This document shows, in pieces, positions 62,565 to 64,000 of a DNA stretch of 64,000 nucleotides. Origin of the DNA: Pseudomonadota bacterium (GTDB lineage Bacteria; Pseudomonadota; Alphaproteobacteria; Dongiales; Dongiaceae); the NCBI GenBank assembly GCA_016183985.1, contig JACPDN010000006.1, forward strand, positions 1,488,001 to 1,552,000. The letters are read 5' to 3'. Position 1 is the first letter of the stretch, and each line of letters starts with the position of its first letter. Below the pieces are notes generated by a model that ran no database searches, was not told the DNA's origin, and saw only the letters and a list, made by a program, of their open reading frames with translations. The position numbers were made by a program, and so were the translations under genes.

Positions 62565-63326
62565 TCAATGCGTTGTTGCAGTCGGCCGCACCATGATCTC
62601 GCCGACATCGATTTCATCCGGCTGGGCGATGGCAAAGGATATCGCCCGCGCCACGGCGTCGGCCCCCATGGCCTGCTTGCGGATGCCGGCAACCATGACC
62701 TTGGTATTCTCATCCGTGATGGTGTCGGCCAGTTCCGATTCAGTCGCACCGGGCGAGATGACCGTGACGCGGATGTCGTTGTTTTCCATGCGCAAGGCCT
62801 CGGAAAGCGCATGCACACCGAATTTGGTGGCGCAATAGACACCGGCCGTCGCCATCACCCGGCGTCCCGCCATGGACGAGATGTTGATGATGTGGCCCTT
62901 TCCTTGCGCCTTCATGATGGGCAAGCTCGCCGCGATCCCGTAGAGCACGCCCTTCAGATTGACGTCGATCATGCGGTCCCATTCATCGACCTTGAGGGCG
63001 GTGAAGGGGGACAGCGGCATCAATCCCGCATTGTTGACGATGACATCGACCCGGCCGAATTTGGCTTTGGCGAAATCGACAAAGGCCGCCACATCGGCGC
63101 GATTGGTGACGTCGAGCTTGCGCCATTCCACCGTGCCGCCATTGGCTCGGATTTCGGCCGCGCGTTTTTCCAGCCGGTCGGTACGCCGGGCGCCTAAGAC
63201 CAGTTTGGCCCCTTCAGCACCAAGCTGGCGGGCCGTCACTTCGCCGATACCGCTGCTCGCCCCCGTGATCAGGACCACCTTGCCCAATACATTTTCCTTG
63301 CCGGGCACATTCTCTTTGCCAGCCAT
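62565..63326 (-). CDS. Short-chain dehydrogenase/reductase
   Basis: A 253-residue SDR: VVLITGASSGIGEVTARQLG, DVIVNNAGLMPLSPFTALKV, catalytic Ser in INISSMAGRR, Tyr-Lys in VYCATKFGVHALSEALRMEN. This matches the YdfG/serine-3-dehydrogenase-like group. The first 14 residues contain a short duplication (GKENVPGKENVLGK). It is divergent from the AraC-type gene at 63583, a common pairing where the regulator activates an SDR gene. Confidence 0.9.
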   Translation of the reverse strand: MAGKENVPGKENVLGKVVLITGASSGIGEVTARQLGAEGAKLVLGARRTDRLEKRAAEIRANGGTVEWRKLDVTNRADVAAFVDFAKAKFGRVDVIVNNAGLMPLSPFTALKVDEWDRMIDVNLKGVLYGIAASLPIMKAQGKGHIINISSMAGRRVMATAGVYCATKFGVHALSEALRMENNDIRVTVISPGATESELADTITDENTKVMVAGIRKQAMGADAVARAISFAIAQPDEIDVGEIMVRPTATTH

Positions 63327-63582
63327 CTTGTTCTCCTTCGGATCCGGACCATCTTTTCGGGGATAGGGCGCCGAACCGGGTTCAGGCTCGCCCTATGGAT
63401 GGGAAGATGGGGGCTGCAAGGCGCCAAGCGGTAGACCAGAACTGCTTCGTTCTTGCCTAATCCTCCATGACTGCAAATTGTCACTTTTCTGGCCGTAGCT
63501 GCGGCCTATATGGTTTTTGGAGCCGCCTGGCTCTTACCCACTGATTTTTTGCGGAATTCTTACATCTAAGAGGACCATTTTC

Positions 63583-64000
63583 ATGGACCGACAGGCCGAG
63601 TTTGCCGCCCTGATTGAACAATACACCAATGGCGACGGGATGCTGGATACCGCCTTGCCGCGGGTTTCCCTGGCCAAATTGAGCAAGCCTTCCGAGCCGA
63701 TGCATGGCGTCCACCAGCCGGCGCTGTGCATCATCGCCCAGGGGCGCAAGCAGGTGATCCTCGGCGACAGCATCTATTTCTACGACGCCAGCCAATATCT
63801 GGTGGCCTCGGTCGATGTCCCCGTGGTGGGCCAGGTGATCGAGGCGACGCCGGAAAGGCCTTATTTGAGCTTCAAGCTCAACCTCGACCCGCATCTCATC
63901 AGCGAATTGATCCTGGAGACCGGCCTCACCGACGATGTGGAGCGCGAGGCGCCCAGCACATCATTGAGCCTTGCCACGGTGACGCCGGAACTGCTCGACG
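63583..64000 (+). CDS. AraC-family regulator, N-terminal part (cut by window end)
   Basis: The frame runs off the window. The visible 139 residues match the AraC_N (PF06719-type) cupin-like sensor domain: FAALIEQYTNGDGMLDTALP, VHQPALCIIAQGRKQVILGD, QYLVASVDVPVVGQVIEATP. The C-terminal DNA-binding domain is beyond the window. ATG 63583 follows AAGAGGA. It probably controls the divergent SDR gene. Confidence 0.9.
   Translation, partial: MDRQAEFAALIEQYTNGDGMLDTALPRVSLAKLSKPSEPMHGVHQPALCIIAQGRKQVILGDSIYFYDASQYLVASVDVPVVGQVIEATPERPYLSFKLNLDPHLISELILETGLTDDVEREAPSTSLSLATVTPELLD

Overview
The window is a GC-rich, gene-dense stretch of an alphaproteobacterial chromosome. Lineage markers are a GcrA cell-cycle regulator (46204-46737), a RegB/RegA (PrrBA, ActSR) redox two-component pair (2242-4198), a DUF2794 protein, and a CnoX / Lon-substrate-binding / Trm112 / DUF971 cluster. 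Together they suggest a Rhodospirillales-like organism; the genus cannot be named from sequence alone. No plasmid or prophage backbone, rRNA, CRISPR array or complete insertion sequence is visible. There is one tRNA, tRNA-Gly(GCC).

Layout. 1-5.1 kb: end of a histidine kinase, an ABC-2 exporter pair, regB-regA, a Nudix hydrolase and an internally shortened DoxX gene. 5.2-10.9 kb: HAD phosphatase, UbiH-family hydroxylase, methyltransferase, GNAT, a membrane protein and guaA with a clear terminator. 11-13.8 kb: two ArsR+SRPBCC modules and a DUF1801 gene, with conspicuous operator-like repeats. 13.9-17.5 kb: an AT-richer island with a DNA methyltransferase, an AAA/ABC-type ATPase carrying an extra N-terminal domain, and an HNH-like nuclease; this looks like a Septu-like or restriction-type defence operon. 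17.5-27.2 kb: a TPR-HTH regulator, beta-propeller, DUF899, GFA, two MFS transporters, a LysR regulator, an orphan AT-richer gene and a VapBC-type toxin-antitoxin pair. 27.5-38.8 kb: a cysteine-synthase-like enzyme, an OhrR-like regulator with a DipZ-like thioredoxin, small stress and detoxification genes, a frameshifted uracil-DNA glycosylase relic, a PLP decarboxylase and two TetR-controlled divergent pairs.

39-46 kb is the most unusual region. A GT2-TPR glycosyltransferase lies beside a 595-residue protein that fuses a Skp1-type GlcNAc-transferase domain to a 2OG-Fe(II) (prolyl-hydroxylase-like) dioxygenase. Next come two paralogous RTX-type exported proteins. They share their N-terminal domain but differ in the stalk: one has a (PTPEPT)n stalk and the other a collagen-like Gly-X-Thr stalk. 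I propose that the fusion enzyme hydroxylates and glycosylates these Pro/Thr-rich stalks. The sequence suggests this but does not prove it.

46.2-64 kb is mostly housekeeping: gcrA, yfgM-bamB-der, SDR enzymes, NIPSNAP/ABM pair, the DUF971-Trm112-Lon-like-CnoX cluster, a ProXp/YbaK editing protein, tRNA-Gly, a sugar-type periplasmic binding protein, LysR, GST, cupin, macro-domain protein, and an SDR divergent from an AraC-type regulator cut by the window end. Intergenic spaces carry dispersed palindromic repeats. One family (CGTCATGCCCGGG...) occurs at least four times, and a second family has landed in frame inside the N-terminal coding part of an MFS gene.
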